From the NCBI GenBank assembly GCA_030949565.1, contig JAUZSK010000060.1:58653-122652 (forward strand): a stretch of 64,000 bases of DNA. The letters run 5' to 3'. Positions 10,448 to 18,580 of this stretch are shown piece by piece. The notes under the pieces were generated by a model. It did no database searches, was not told the DNA's origin, and saw nothing but the letters and a program-made list of their open reading frames with translations. A program made the translations under genes and the position numbers. The stretch comes from Enterobacterales bacterium (GTDB lineage: Bacteria; Pseudomonadota; Gammaproteobacteria; Enterobacterales; Kangiellaceae). Numbering within the stretch: the first letter of the stretch is position 1; each line of letters opens with the position of its first letter.

Positions 10448-11363
10448 ATGGCTAGAACTCGACTTCCGTTGCAATTAGGAGACACGCATATTCGATTGTT
10501 GCGTATTTTTAAGGCGGTGGTGGAGTCCGGTGGTTATGCCAGCGCCGAAGTTGAACTTAATATCAGTCGGCCGGCGATTAGTCTGGCCATGACGGAGTTG
10601 GAGTCGTTGCTTAATATGCGCCTGTGTCACCGAGGCCGTGGCGGTTTTTCGCTCACCGAGCAGGGCGAGAGTGTTTACCAGTCGAGTTTGAGTTTATTGA
10701 CTAGCTTGCAAAATTTCCGCAGTCAAATGAACGCTATTAACACTGAACTGGTGGGTGATTTTAATATCGGGATTACGGACAATATGGTGAGTAATCCACA
10801 AATGCGCATCACCCGCGCACTAGCGGCACTTAAAAAGCAAGCGCCAGAAGTGGTGATTAATATCACCATGAGTCCACCCAATGAAATCGAAAAATCGCTA
10901 CTCGATGGACATCTGCATATCGGAGTCGTACCGGAGTTAAGGCCAATTACCGGCCTGAGTTATTTTGCTTTGTATAAAGAAAAATCACGCCTCTATTGCT
11001 CACAGCAACATGTGTTATTTCATTGTGCCCAACAAGCCATCCCGCCATCGGCGATCAAACAATATGATGCCGTCGTCCCCAGCTATCCGCAGCAGGCAGA
11101 AATAAAACGCCAACAAAAACAGTTAAAAGACAGCGCCACCTCCACCGACCGTGAAGGGATCGCCTTTTTAGTGCTCACCGGCCATTATGTGGGTTTTTTT
11201 ACCCACCCATTTTGCTCAAAAGTGGGTGGCGGAAGATAAAATGCGCGCCATCGATCCAGAGCAATATCAGTTTGAGACACTATTCTCAGTGATCACCCGC
11301 AAAGGCGCGCGCGAGAACCTTATTTTAAAAGCGTTTTTAAAGGAACTAACCTTTAGCCCTTAA
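10448..11363 (+). CDS. LysR-family transcriptional regulator, one frameshift
   Basis: Residues 10-75 form the LysR winged helix-turn-helix (RIFKAVVESGGYASAEVELNISRPAISLAM), followed by the linker helix and a substrate-binding domain. The frame breaks in a run of seven T at 11194-11200. Dropping one T lets reading continue as GFLPTHFAQKWV to a stop at 11361, giving about 304 residues, normal for the family. It is divergent from the aminotransferase-mmsA unit and is likely to control it in response to an amino acid or semialdehyde. That role is inferred from position only. Confidence 0.8.
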
Positions 11364-11421
11364 GTTTCGTTGGTTTTTTACAGTGCTTTAGTGATGGGGT
11401 ATCTGTTTTTGATTTCACAGC

Positions 11422-11977
11422 TTAAAATCTAGCGCCTAGGGTAATACGATCTTTATCCCCTTTGCGATCCTGAACTATAATTTGTTTCATTCCAAAATCA
11501 ATGTTTTTAACTCTCAGTCGAGTGAGTTCAGATATTCTAAGACCGCTACCATACATTAGCTTTACCATTAGCTGGTAGTCTCCCTTGATTAACTCTATTA
11601 CCTGCATGGCTTCTTGATGAGTGAATACAGTGGGAATATTTCGATGTTTGCGCGAAGGCACATAGCTTAGCTTGCCGATATCCTCGCGCTTTAAATATTT
11701 TTTTGAACAGAAAGATTAGTGCATTTAACGCGGTTCTTTGGGTGGACTTAGAACAATTCCTTTGTAATACCAGATGATTAAGAAAAGCTTCTATATCTTG
11801 TTCGCCCAGCTCATCGGGGTGTTTCATCTTATGAAAGCGAATAAACTGAACCACCCAGTTAACATAGGTTTTTTCAGTTGCATAAGCGAGGTTTCTAGCC
11901 CTAATAAACAGCCGCAATCGATCAATAAATCGAGTTGATGTGTGATCAATATGCTGGGGTATATCGTCCACGCGCAA
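11422..11977 (-). pseudogene. intI: Integron integrase, truncated and frameshifted
   Basis: A tyrosine-recombinase remnant. The first frame holds the N-terminal SAM-like domain (FIRARNLAYATEKTYVNWV, ALNALIFLFKKIF). One base too many in a run of seven T (11698-11704) shifts it to a second frame with the start of the catalytic domain, LMYGSGLRISELTRLRVKNIDF, which includes the first active-site Arg. Translation then stops just after DRITL, so the His-x-x-Arg, His/Trp and Tyr residues and the integron-specific insert are absent. Orientation (divergent from the cassettes, next to their first member) is the classic integron layout. The truncation, unlike the frameshift, cannot be a base-call error. 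Confidence 0.85.
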
Positions 11978-12351
11978 TGCGTCCCTTGGGAATATTTAAT
12001 AGAGATAAAGTACTACTTATACAAGTAGCTTTCAACTGTTTTTTATCATAAAAATCCAGAAAACAGCGGAACGCTGCCTTTTTTGTCCGGAATTCAGTAT
12101 AATTTCATCCGTAACTTATTGATTTTATAGAAGGTACAAATTCATTCAAATACTTAATGCTAACCGAAAAGTTCAGAAAACAGCGGAAGCGAACCTTCTT
12201 TGCCAGATTAAAATAGATGCAAAAATGGACTAACTAACTGATTTATATAGATTAGAGCAATAAACTACCTGCACTCTTTCACTTTTAATCAAAAAATGTG
12301 ATATATTCAACGCTACCGTAGAATTAACTGTTATATTTCAAAGGAGTCACT
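11978..12351 (+). promoter_or_regulatory. Putative attI and cassette-promoter region with direct repeats
   Basis: This 374-bp gene-free gap lies between the integrase and the first cassette, where attI and Pc belong. It carries an imperfect 32-bp direct repeat, both copies starting CAGAAAACAGCGGAA (12057 and 12174), which could be integrase-binding repeats. A TATAAT at 12098-12103 is a possible -10 box with only a weak -35. The likely recombination point is GTTATAT at 12330, 22 bases before the first cassette gene and similar to the GTTATGC end of attC2. The assignment is inferred from layout. Confidence 0.45.
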
Positions 12352-13059
12352 ATGGCACGTAAGCCAGTAACACTAGGTGAATACAATTTTCCCACAAAAA
12401 AAGAAGCCAAAGAACTTTACTCAAAAATTCTTAATGACACCGATCTTGAACAAAGTCTTGAGTGCAAAAATTATGATTATGTTATGGCATTACTACTAAA
12501 TCATCCTCGTGCAGACCAAAAAATTGGTTGCGGTGTCAACGCTATAAAAGTATCTACTGGCTATACCTCTTCAAATAGATGTTTTCATGTTGTCCGAACA
12601 GATGGAACTATCGAAGATTTTAGTATCGGTAAGTGCATAGATGGCGATCATTCTGAGTTCCATAAGTTTTGTGTTGCCTGTCGAAAATCCGTGGAAGCGG
12701 ATGTAAGAGCATACAAGCGAAAATACTTCGAAGAAAATTCAGATAATAATGGGCTGGTAAAGTGCCAGAGTACAAACCAATTAATTTCTTATGATGATGC
12801 TCACGCCGATCATAGAGAGCCTTTCACTTTTTCAGCAATAGCGCATTTTTTCTATAAATCTAAGGGTTTAGATCTAGGGGCAATTGAGTATGAAACGGAA
12901 GGTAAATATGGCAATGAATTTACTGATTCCGAACTAATTAATTCTTTCAGGGAGTGGCATAAAGAAAATGCTAAGATAAGAATCGTACATGGTAAAACAA
13001 ACCTTAGTAAAGGATACCTTGGCAGGGTCAAAGCAACAAAGGCCGATGGGAATGTCTAA
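12352..13059 (+). CDS. Cassette 1: DUF3223 (DCL-like) domain protein
   Basis: 235 residues preceded by a good AAGGAG site. The N-terminal 110 residues match the DUF3223/DCL pattern: YSKILN, LLLNHPRADQKIGCGVNAIKV, CFHVVRTDGTIEDFSIGKCI. The C-terminal half contains YDDAHADHREPFTFSAIAHFF, which recalls an HNH-like His-Asp-His segment, but a nuclease role is not established. DUF3223 proteins are common cargo in mobile cassettes. Its position next to attI makes it the best expressed gene of the array if Pc works. Confidence 0.8.
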   Translation: MARKPVTLGEYNFPTKKEAKELYSKILNDTDLEQSLECKNYDYVMALLLNHPRADQKIGCGVNAIKVSTGYTSSNRCFHVVRTDGTIEDFSIGKCIDGDHSEFHKFCVACRKSVEADVRAYKRKYFEENSDNNGLVKCQSTNQLISYDDAHADHREPFTFSAIAHFFYKSKGLDLGAIEYETEGKYGNEFTDSELINSFREWHKENAKIRIVHGKTNLSKGYLGRVKATKADGNV

Positions 13060-13061
13060 AA

Positions 13062-13157
13062 ATATAACCAAGCCAAGCAGCGGACTCCGCAAACTGTCAC
13101 GCTTTTTGTTCCAAAAAGCCCGCCAGTCTGCTACGCGCGCTGTTGGCGGCGTTAAAG
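13062..13157 (+). other. attC1 (96 bp)
   Basis: Begins with a TATAAC core (R'') right after the cassette 1 stop and ends GGCGGC-GTTAAAG (R'). The outer arms pair (AACCAAGCCAAGCAGCG with CGCGCTGTTGGCGGCGTT), and a central hairpin (GCTTTTTG ... CAAAAAGC) fills the middle. The longer form resembles marine Vibrio/Shewanella-type attC sites. Confidence 0.8.
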
Positions 13158-13352
13158 CGCTAAAAAACAAAAATTAAAGCAAAGGGAAATCAAAAAAACA
13201 ACGGATGTACCGCAACAAAACCCATCCAAAGCATTTCCCAGCAACAAAATTTGTAGTAAAGTGGGTGTCATAGGCTGGTGGTAAAACTTCACCGCTTTTT
13301 TAACCAGTAGCGTCACGCGAAGCCCAACAGCAGGCTCGCATGCGCTAAGACG
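13152..13352 (+). ncRNA. Cassette 2: geneless, structured (copy A1)
   Basis: A 201-bp cassette with no plausible open reading frame. It holds a nested hairpin: GGGAAAT (13184) pairs with ATTTCCC (13233), and inside it GGATG (13203) pairs with CATCC (13223). A GGTG/CACC hairpin with a T-run follows just before attC2. The same structure recurs in cassettes 5, 9 and 10, which suggests a conserved RNA or structural DNA element. No promoter was identified, so transcription as an sRNA is inference. Confidence 0.6.
13277..13301 (+). terminator. Intrinsic terminator merged with attC2
   Basis: Stem GGTG/CACC (or GTGGT/ACCGC) around an AAAACTT loop, followed by six T. The T-run doubles as the start of the attC2 R'' box (TTTTAAC). 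Confidence 0.6.
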
Positions 13353-13358
13353 TTATGC
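13298..13358 (+). other. attC2 (61 bp)
   Basis: R'' TTTTAAC and R' GTTATGC flank arms AACCAGTAGCGTCACGCG and CGCATGCGCTAAGACGTT, which pair with an extra unpaired A on one side, as expected of attC. Nearly identical to attC5, attC9 and attC10. Confidence 0.88.
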
Positions 13359-13370
13359 AATAGTTATGAA

Positions 13371-13727
13371 ATGAATACATATGAAATAATACAGAATATG
13401 ATTAGGCTTATCCCCCTAGCAGTATTATTACCACTTTTTATATATCTTTTACACTTGAAATGGTTTGCTCGCTTTGGGGTAATGTTCGTCGTTGGATGGC
13501 TAATTGTTGCGATTTCGACGTTGATTTTTTGGAAATATTCAATAGATTACGCTCCGAACGAAGAGGTGCTTTCAAGATTGACAGAAAAAGATGGTGCTCC
13601 TAAATTATTTGGCACTTTATTTGGTGGGGTGTTTGGATTAATGTATTTTGTGGTTTTTGAGATTGTCCGCGTATTGTATGTCATTATTCAATCAGCTATA
13701 TCTTGGGTGAAGCTGCGAAATGCATAA
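13371..13727 (+). CDS. Cassette 3: small membrane protein
   Basis: 118 residues with about three membrane segments (residues 10-28, 32-52 and 84-110) and a charged loop between the second and third. No family recognised. Its stop codon lies inside the R'' box of attC3 (GCATAAC), so the gene fills its cassette to the edge, as is common in integrons. No strong ribosome-binding site is seen. Confidence 0.65.
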   Translation: MNTYEIIQNMIRLIPLAVLLPLFIYLLHLKWFARFGVMFVVGWLIVAISTLIFWKYSIDYAPNEEVLSRLTEKDGAPKLFGTLFGGVFGLMYFVVFEIVRVLYVIIQSAISWVKLRNA

Positions 13728-13794
13728 CCAAACGCAGCACTCGAAAAACTACTCGCTACTCGCTCATATTTTTCGAGTGTGCTAGGCGTTAAAA
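13722..13794 (+). other. attC3 (73 bp)
   Basis: R'' GCATAAC and R' GTTAAAA. Arms GCAGCACTCGAAAAA and TTTTTCGAGTGTGC pair to form a long stem around a short CT-rich centre. Its sequence differs from the repeated attC type of the array, so cassette 3 probably came from another source. Confidence 0.85.
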
Positions 13795-13855
13795 GTAAAA
13801 AATTATGCTACTATTAAATTGGCAATTCTGCCAATATTTTAAAAGGATATAATTT

Positions 13856-14215
13856 ATGAAATCAATTTTTATTTTGTCATTAATAGTTGCAATACTTAGT
13901 TCTGCAAGTGTATCAAGCTCAGAAAATAATACTTACTATAACAAGCCACATACAAATGAATTTATTGAAGAATTCTTTACTTTACATGCAGAGCTTAAGG
14001 CGGCGGATTCATTTATTTATTTGGCAAAAAACAACAAAGTAAATAACACTGAAATATTTGTTTCCAAAAATATGAAGCCTAGTTTAAGCTCTTTTTACAC
14101 CCCAATGGCTGTTTCATGCAATGAAAATGAAGATGAGCTCTGCACCACCACAACAAAAAATGGAAGAATCATCGAACAATCATGTAAATGTGTTAAAAAG
14201 AAGGCTATGAACTAG
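13856..14215 (+). CDS. Cassette 4: small secreted protein, cysteine-containing
   Basis: 119 residues with a signal peptide (basic MK, hydrophobic residues 4-18, SSA-like cleavage region) and AAAGGA upstream of the ATG. The C-terminal 35 residues hold four cysteines (SCNENEDELC, SCKC), which fits a periplasmic or extracellular protein with disulfides. No family recognised. Confidence 0.7.
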   Translation: MKSIFILSLIVAILSSASVSSSENNTYYNKPHTNEFIEEFFTLHAELKAADSFIYLAKNNKVNNTEIFVSKNMKPSLSSFYTPMAVSCNENEDELCTTTTKNGRIIEQSCKCVKKKAMN

Positions 14216-14268
14216 TGGGGTACTATAGTTTAGGTCTTTGAGAAAGACAAAAATAGAAAAGTAAAAAA

Positions 14269-14297
14269 AGCAGTCATATCATTGACCGCTTTTTTTT
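14269..14297 (+). terminator. Intrinsic terminator at end of cassette 4
   Basis: AGCAGTCA (14269) pairs with TGACCGCT (14283) with one mismatch, then seven T that run into the TTTTAAC box of attC4. It would end transcription of the cassette 4 gene exactly at the recombination site. Confidence 0.7.
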
Positions 14298-14353
14298 AAC
14301 CAGAACCGGCAATCGAAGCCAAAATGCCGGCTCGCTTGCGATTAACGTTAAAT
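14294..14353 (+). other. attC4 (60 bp)
   Basis: R'' TTTTAAC and R' GTTAAAT. Arms ACCGGCAATCGAAGCC and GCCGGCTCGCTTGCG pair with an unpaired base. The array-type central motif GAAGCC...GCCGGCTCGC is shared with attC6 and attC7. Confidence 0.85.
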
Positions 14354-14574
14354 CGCTTTCTTTATCCCTCTCCCTCGATGGGAGAGGGTAGGGAGAGGGT
14401 GGCGTAACCGGGAATAAAAATAATGGATGCAGCAAACCAAAACCCATCCAAACTATTTCCCAGCAACAAAATATAGAGTAAAGTGGGTGTCAAAGGCTGG
14501 TGGTAAAATTTCACCCCTATTTTAACCAGTTGCGTCACGCGAAGCCCAACAGCAGGCTCGCATGCGCTAAAACG
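14348..14574 (+). ncRNA. Cassette 5: geneless, structured (copy B1)
   Basis: A 227-bp cassette without a credible gene. It opens with a GGGAGAGGG / CCCTCTCCC hairpin (about 14362-14400), then shows the GGGAA ... GGATG ... CATCC ... TTTCCC nested hairpin (14410-14461) and a GGTGGTAAAATTTCACCCC end. It is identical, base for base as far as I can read, to cassette 10 (18575-18801). Confidence 0.65.
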
Positions 14575-14580
14575 TTAAAT
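14520..14580 (+). other. attC5 (61 bp)
   Basis: R'' TTTTAAC and R' GTTAAAT around arms AACCAGTTGCGTCACGCG and CGCATGCGCTAAAACGTT. Same type as attC2, attC9 and attC10. Confidence 0.88.
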
Positions 14581-14598
14581 AATAAATCAGGGAAAAGT

Positions 14599-14961
14599 AT
14601 GAAATATACAATATCAATCATAATTAGTTTAATCTTACTAAGTTCATGTGCATCAAAATCAAAACAGGATTACCGAATGCCTCCTGAAATATCAACATTC
14701 AATGATGGAGGTGCAATACCTATATCGATTACCAATCCAAGATATCCCCGACATGCTGCCATGAATGGAATTGAAGGTTGGGTTTTATTTGAATTTGATC
14801 TTGATAACAATGGACACCCAACTAACTTAAAACTAATTGACTCCTTCCCTAAAGACACTTTCGTAAAAGACGCGTCCATAGCGATAGTAAAATGGACTTT
14901 TAGTAACGACAATCCATCAAAGAGAAAACAGTACTTGATGCAGTTTCAACTTGAAGGCTAG
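14599..14961 (+). CDS. Cassette 6: lipoprotein with TonB C-terminal-like domain
   Basis: 120 residues. The ATG at 14599 follows a GGGAAAAG site; a longer frame from 14500 runs through attC5 and is rejected. The N-terminus is a lipoprotein signal ending LLSSC (lipobox, Cys about residue 18). The rest matches the TonB C-terminal fold: NPRYPRHAAMNGIEGWVLFEF, then GHPTNLKLIDSFP and FVKDASIAIVKWTF. Single-domain TonB-C lipoproteins are not full energy transducers. It may act in the envelope as a partner or decoy, but its role is unknown. Confidence 0.8.
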   Translation: MKYTISIIISLILLSSCASKSKQDYRMPPEISTFNDGGAIPISITNPRYPRHAAMNGIEGWVLFEFDLDNNGHPTNLKLIDSFPKDTFVKDASIAIVKWTFSNDNPSKRKQYLMQFQLEG

Positions 14962-15022
14962 AATAAAATTTAACCAGAACCGGTTCGCGAAGCCAAACTG
15001 CCGGCTCGCAAACGGTTGGCGT

Positions 15023-16934
15023 GTGTGCCGGGCATGGCACTTAACTAGTCAGGTGAAAGTCCTGATACCAGGTATTCGCAGAGCCGAAGGTTAGCGAAAG
15101 GGCAAGGGCAAACTCGTGAGGGAATGTCTGAAGGAAGCTCAACGCGAAATCGCGGGACGATGGACAAGAATCGGATATTAGGTGTGACGTAAGTGGGGCC
15201 AGTGGGCACGTGACCACTAAGCCCTCCATCTGCAATTGGCTTACGTTTTATAAATCCGGCGTCTACGCGATGAAAGTTAAGTGTCTTACCCCGGGAGATC
15301 TCCTGATACTGCGCTGGGAAACTGCGTGCAGTTGAAAACCGCTGAAGGTCGAGCAATTGGCCTTGAACGTACAGGAGAAGTCAGCAGAGGACATAGTACT
15401 AGTGATTACTCGGTTGAGAAATATATTTTCTTAAAAGTGAATGTCTAAGGGAAGGTCGAACGGTGCTCGAAAGAGCTTAATAAAAGAGAGCAGTCACTTT
15501 AACAATGAGCCAATGTATAGCGTCAGACAAACAGCAGGTTCTGCCCTTAAGTGGGGACGAAACATTGACTGGGTTGCAAAGAAACGACACTCCGGTTAAC
15601 CACCATTTACTCATGGAACGCGTGTTAGAAAGAGGGAATTTATTTCGCGCACTTCAGAAGGTGCAACGTAATAAAGGCGGCGCAGGAATAGACGGTATGA
15701 CCGTTGACGATCTGCCTGCTTTTTCTCAAGCTGCATTGGCCGTCGATTAAAGAGCAGTTGATTAATGGAAACTACCAACCGAAAGCGGTCAAGCGAGTCT
15801 TGATCCCCAAATCGGATGGTAGCAAGCGAAAGCTTGGCATTCCAACGGTTCTCGATCGACTTATCCAACAAGCGTTACTTCAAATTTTACAACCAGAATG
15901 GGATCAAACGTTTTCCCATTTTAGTTTTGGTTTTAGACCACGACGCTCAGCCCACCAAGCGGTGAAGCTTTCTGAAATCTATGTCAATGATAATCGTCAT
16001 TGGGTTGTCGACATGGATTTAGAAAAGTTCTTTGATAAAGTGAATCATGATGTGCTGATGCACCGAGTGAAACAACGCGTCAAAGATAAACGAGTGCTAA
16101 AACTGATTAATAGATACCTTAATGCTGGCGCTTTAGTTAATGACCAATGGGTTGAAGCCAAAGAAGGTACGCCGCAAGGCGGACCGCTATCGCCATTGCT
16201 CGCGAATCTATTGTTGGACGATTTGGATAAAGAACTGGAAAGCAGAGACTTGAAATTTGTTCGTTATGCCGATGACTGTAATATTTATGTCAGAAGTGAA
16301 CGTGCGGGTCATCGAGTTTTATCTTCAATCACTCAATGGTTGAAGAAGCAATTAAAGCTAACCGTTAACGCGAATAAAAGTGCAGTTGACCGACCTTGGA
16401 AACGCCGCTTTCTTGGTTTCACTTTCACCGCAAGGGAAGCAATAAACGGATCAAGGTAAGCGACAAAGCGTTCAAACAATTCAAATATAATATTCGGGCT
16501 ATCACGCGAAGGACACGAGGTAGAACGTTGAATCATATCGTTTCTGATCTCCGTTCTTATCTATTAGGATGGAAAGGGTATTTCGGATTCTCGAAGTTAA
16601 ATCCACCATGATCGATCTCGATAAATGGATAAGACGCAAGCTCAGATGTTATATACTGAAACAGTGGGGTAGGTCAGGTTACAGACGCCTAAGAAAGCTG
16701 GGAATAGGTCGACGCGGTGCATGGAATGTCGCCAAATCAGCACGAGGCCCATGGCGTTTAAGTAATCATATTACGGTGCGCAAAGGTTTATCCAACAAGT
16801 ATTTTAAAGAACTTGGTGTACCAAGCCTTGTAGAATGTTAAAGTTAACTCAATTAACCGAACCGCCGTGGTACGTGATCCGTATGCCCGGTGGTGTGGGG
16901 GGAGAGGCATCGTGAGGTGTCTCCCTATCCTGAT
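15023..16934 (+). mobile_element. Group IIC-attC intron
   Basis: Ribozyme plus maturase, about 1.9 kb. The 5' end GTGTGCCGGGCATGGC and blocks such as GTCTGAAGGAAGC, GAGAAGTCAGCAGAGG and GACATAGTA match, from memory, the Oceanobacillus iheyensis group IIC ribozyme. Domain V is at about 16859-16896 (GAACCGCCGTGG ... CCCGGTGGT). Domain VI follows with a bulged A at about 16927, seven bases before the 3' end GAT. It sits between GT and TAAAG of an attC R' box, a known target type for IIC-attC introns, and in the same orientation as the cassettes. Whether it still splices is uncertain because its reading frame is broken. Confidence 0.88.
15505..16841 (+). pseudogene. Group II intron reverse transcriptase/maturase, three frameshifts
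   Basis: Four overlapping frames assemble into about 445 residues. In order: RT domain with NKGGAGIDGMTVDDL, LIPKSDGSKRKLGIPTVLDR, the FGFRPRRSAHQAV block, the VVDMDLEKFFDKVNHD motif, EGTPQGGPLSPLLANLLLDDL and the catalytic RYADDCNIY. The thumb/X domain follows, with LLGWKGYF and LDKWIRRKLRCYILKQWG, and no endonuclease domain, as in class C. Breaks lie near 15728, 16430 and 16595. Catalytic residues are intact, so these may be base-call errors or early decay. Confidence 0.8.
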
Positions 16935-16994
16935 TAAAGTTCTTTGCGTCCAACATTAGCAGTTACTATCTCACATTGGACGTGGAGATTATAA

Positions 16995-17845
16995 ATGAAC
17001 AACGAATCAATGAATAATGCGCTAGATAAAATATATACTATCGCTCAATCACTTCAAAATAAGATTAAAACTATAAATAAGTCATTGATATACTCAGAGA
17101 AAGAAAGAAGGCATATTTACTAATTCAATCTTTGAGAACCAAACCAGAAATCATGGCAGATAGGTATAATGAGCGAGCACAATCTATTTCTCTTGAACGC
17201 AATAACAAAACACATCAATTAGCAAGAGATATTGAGCACAGAGAAAATGGAGTAGGCCATTTGAAAAAAATTATTAAAACACAAAAAAAACCAGTAATTG
17301 TCCGCTATAAGAAAACTAAATCAGTAGAACATGCATATATAAACAATAACTCTCTACAAGTTGGCATTGAATGGCCAGATAATGATTTTGACCAGAGTGA
17401 TGATGCATCAAGCTATAGTGAAAGAGATGGTTTAAGTTTTCAAGATGAGGCCTTGGGTGACTATGAGGGGAGCGCATTGGGGGATGATGAAACTGTTGTG
17501 GAGAAAAAAGATACGATAGCACCTGCTGATGGAGAAGATTCGTTGGTGCTTGATAGCTTTGGTGACGCTGAAAAAAAGGTGAGAGAGGAATCGATAGCTA
17601 AGTATAATACGCTCAATACTTTAAGAAAATATAAATCACCAATTCTAGAGTCAATAGATAATAAGACACTGTCCTTAATACAAGCCGAGAGTATATTGAA
17701 TAATAAATGTAGATATAATTTCACTTCTCAAGAACTGAGTAAAGTAGAGTTGTATTATAAGTCATTAAATATACCGTCAAGCCCACTTTTGAATACTTGT
17801 AACGCTTGTGGAACCAGCACAGGTTATTGCCGTTGTAGTCAGTAA
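16995..17845 (+). CDS. Cassette 7: charged protein with C-terminal cysteine cluster, one frameshift
   Basis: An ATG at 16995 follows GGAGAT. The frame stops at 17120, but shifting by one base near 17107 continues as AYLLIQSLRTKPEIMADRY to 17845, giving about 283 residues. The N-terminal half is helical and Lys/Glu-rich, and the middle is acidic. The end carries CNACGTSTGYCRC, which looks like a small zinc-binding knuckle. No family recognised. Confidence 0.55.
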
Positions 17846-17858
17846 TAAAGGCGGTCAC

Positions 17859-17877
17859 ATCATTGATGTTTTTTTAA
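17859..17877 (+). terminator. Weak terminator at end of cassette 7
   Basis: CATC-ATT-GATG hairpin followed by seven T that merge into the R'' box of attC7. The stem is short. Confidence 0.4.
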
Positions 17878-17932
17878 CCAGAGCCGGCAAACGGAGCCGA
17901 ACTGCCGGCCCGCATGCGCTAAAACGTTAGGC
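17872..17932 (+). other. attC7 (61 bp)
   Basis: R'' TTTTAAC and the textbook R' GTTAGGC. Arms AACCAGAGCCGGCAAACGG... and CCGGCCCGCATGCGCT...GTT pair in part around GCCGAACTGC. Confidence 0.85.
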
Positions 17933-17952
17933 GTTGAAAAGGAGAAAATAAT

Positions 17953-18342
17953 ATGTCAGACTTTTCTGAAATAGCAAAGTTTGTAGCAGCTGATTTTCGA
18001 TATGGAATCACAGTGCTAAGTTCTTTTATACTTGGCTTATTGCTCCTCTTTTTACCTGAGCTTGGTCAATTCACAAAGCAAATTGTAGTACCTGCACTTG
18101 TCGTTTATACCATAGGGTCTGCGTTGATAGGTCATATACAAATTCTCTTAACAGTCAGTGCAAATACAAAAGCGAAAGCTGGCGAGGAAAGAGGAATAAG
18201 AGAAGGGCATTTAAACTGGATTATTTGGAGCCATATTTCATGGCTTTTAATGTATATTGGTTTTCAGGATGGCGTGCTTGTGCCTAACAAAAAATTCAAG
18301 AGGGACATCAGCTTCGCCGCTGCCCCTCAATTAGGTCGTTAA
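17953..18342 (+). CDS. Cassette 8: small membrane protein, tail encoded by attC8
   Basis: 129 residues with three to four membrane segments (about 18-36, 44-66 and 86-104), preceded by AAAGGAGAA. The last 20 codons (VPNKKFKRD...) read through the attC8 sequence, so the C-terminus depends on which recombination site it carries. This is common among cassette genes whose own stop was lost. No family recognised. Confidence 0.7.
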   Translation: MSDFSEIAKFVAADFRYGITVLSSFILGLLLLFLPELGQFTKQIVVPALVVYTIGSALIGHIQILLTVSANTKAKAGEERGIREGHLNWIIWSHISWLLMYIGFQDGVLVPNKKFKRDISFAAAPQLGR

Positions 18343-18344
18343 AG
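18282..18344 (+). other. attC8 (63 bp)
   Basis: R'' GCCTAAC and R' GTTAAAG. Arms AATTCAAGAGGGA and CCCCTCAATT pair, with GACATCAGCTTCGCCGCTG as the central hairpin. It resembles Vibrio-type sites (CCTAACAAA..TTCAAGAGGGA). Confidence 0.85.
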
Positions 18345-18574
18345 CGCTAAAAAACAGAAATTAAAGCAAAGGGAAATCAAAAAACAATGGATGTAGTCAA
18401 GTAAAACCCATTCAAAGCATTTCCCAGCAACAAAATTTGTAGTAAAGTGGGTATCAAAGGCATCATTAGGCTTTGTAAACCCCAATAAACCAAATAGTGG
18501 CGGTAAAACTTCACCGCTTTTTTAACCAGTAGCGTCACGCGAAGTCCAACAGCGGGCTCGCATGCGCTAAGACG
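18339..18574 (+). ncRNA. Cassette 9: geneless, structured (copy A2)
   Basis: 236 bp, homologous to cassette 2 but with about 35 extra bases (CATCATTAGGC...AAATAG) between the hairpin and the terminator. The outer stem GGGAAAT (18371) / ATTTCCC (18419) is perfect, and the inner GGATG pairs with CATTC through one wobble. Keeping the pairing despite base changes argues for selection on structure. Confidence 0.65.
18500..18523 (+). terminator. Intrinsic terminator merged with attC9
   Basis: Perfect GCGGT/ACCGC stem with an AAAACTTC loop and six T. The last four T belong to the TTTTAAC box of attC9. The best terminator in the array. Confidence 0.78.
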
Positions 18575-18580
18575 TTAAAT
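18520..18580 (+). other. attC9 (61 bp)
   Basis: R'' TTTTAAC and R' GTTAAAT. Differs from attC2 at only a few positions. Confidence 0.88.

Larger units (their letters stand above)
14968..16939 (+). other. attC6, split by a group IIC intron
   Basis: The left part (14968-15022) runs ATTTAAC ... GCCGGCTCGCAAACGGTTGGCGT, with paired arms ACCAGAACCGGTTCGCG and CGCAAACGGTTGGC. The right part after the intron starts TAAAG (16935). Removing 15023-16934 rebuilds GGC-GTTAAAG, the same R' end seen in attC1 and attC8, which fixes the intron borders. Confidence 0.75.

Noticed and set aside
12934..13177. Short frames on both strands around attC1
   Set aside because: They are produced by the attC1 palindrome and the end of cassette 1; no ribosome-binding site.
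15041..15356. Two minus-strand frames in the intron 5' part
   Set aside because: This stretch matches group IIC ribozyme domain I, which is structured RNA, not protein.
17316..17724. Minus-strand frames opposite cassette 7
   Set aside because: Shadows of a coding frame with a consistent protein and a cysteine cluster at its end.
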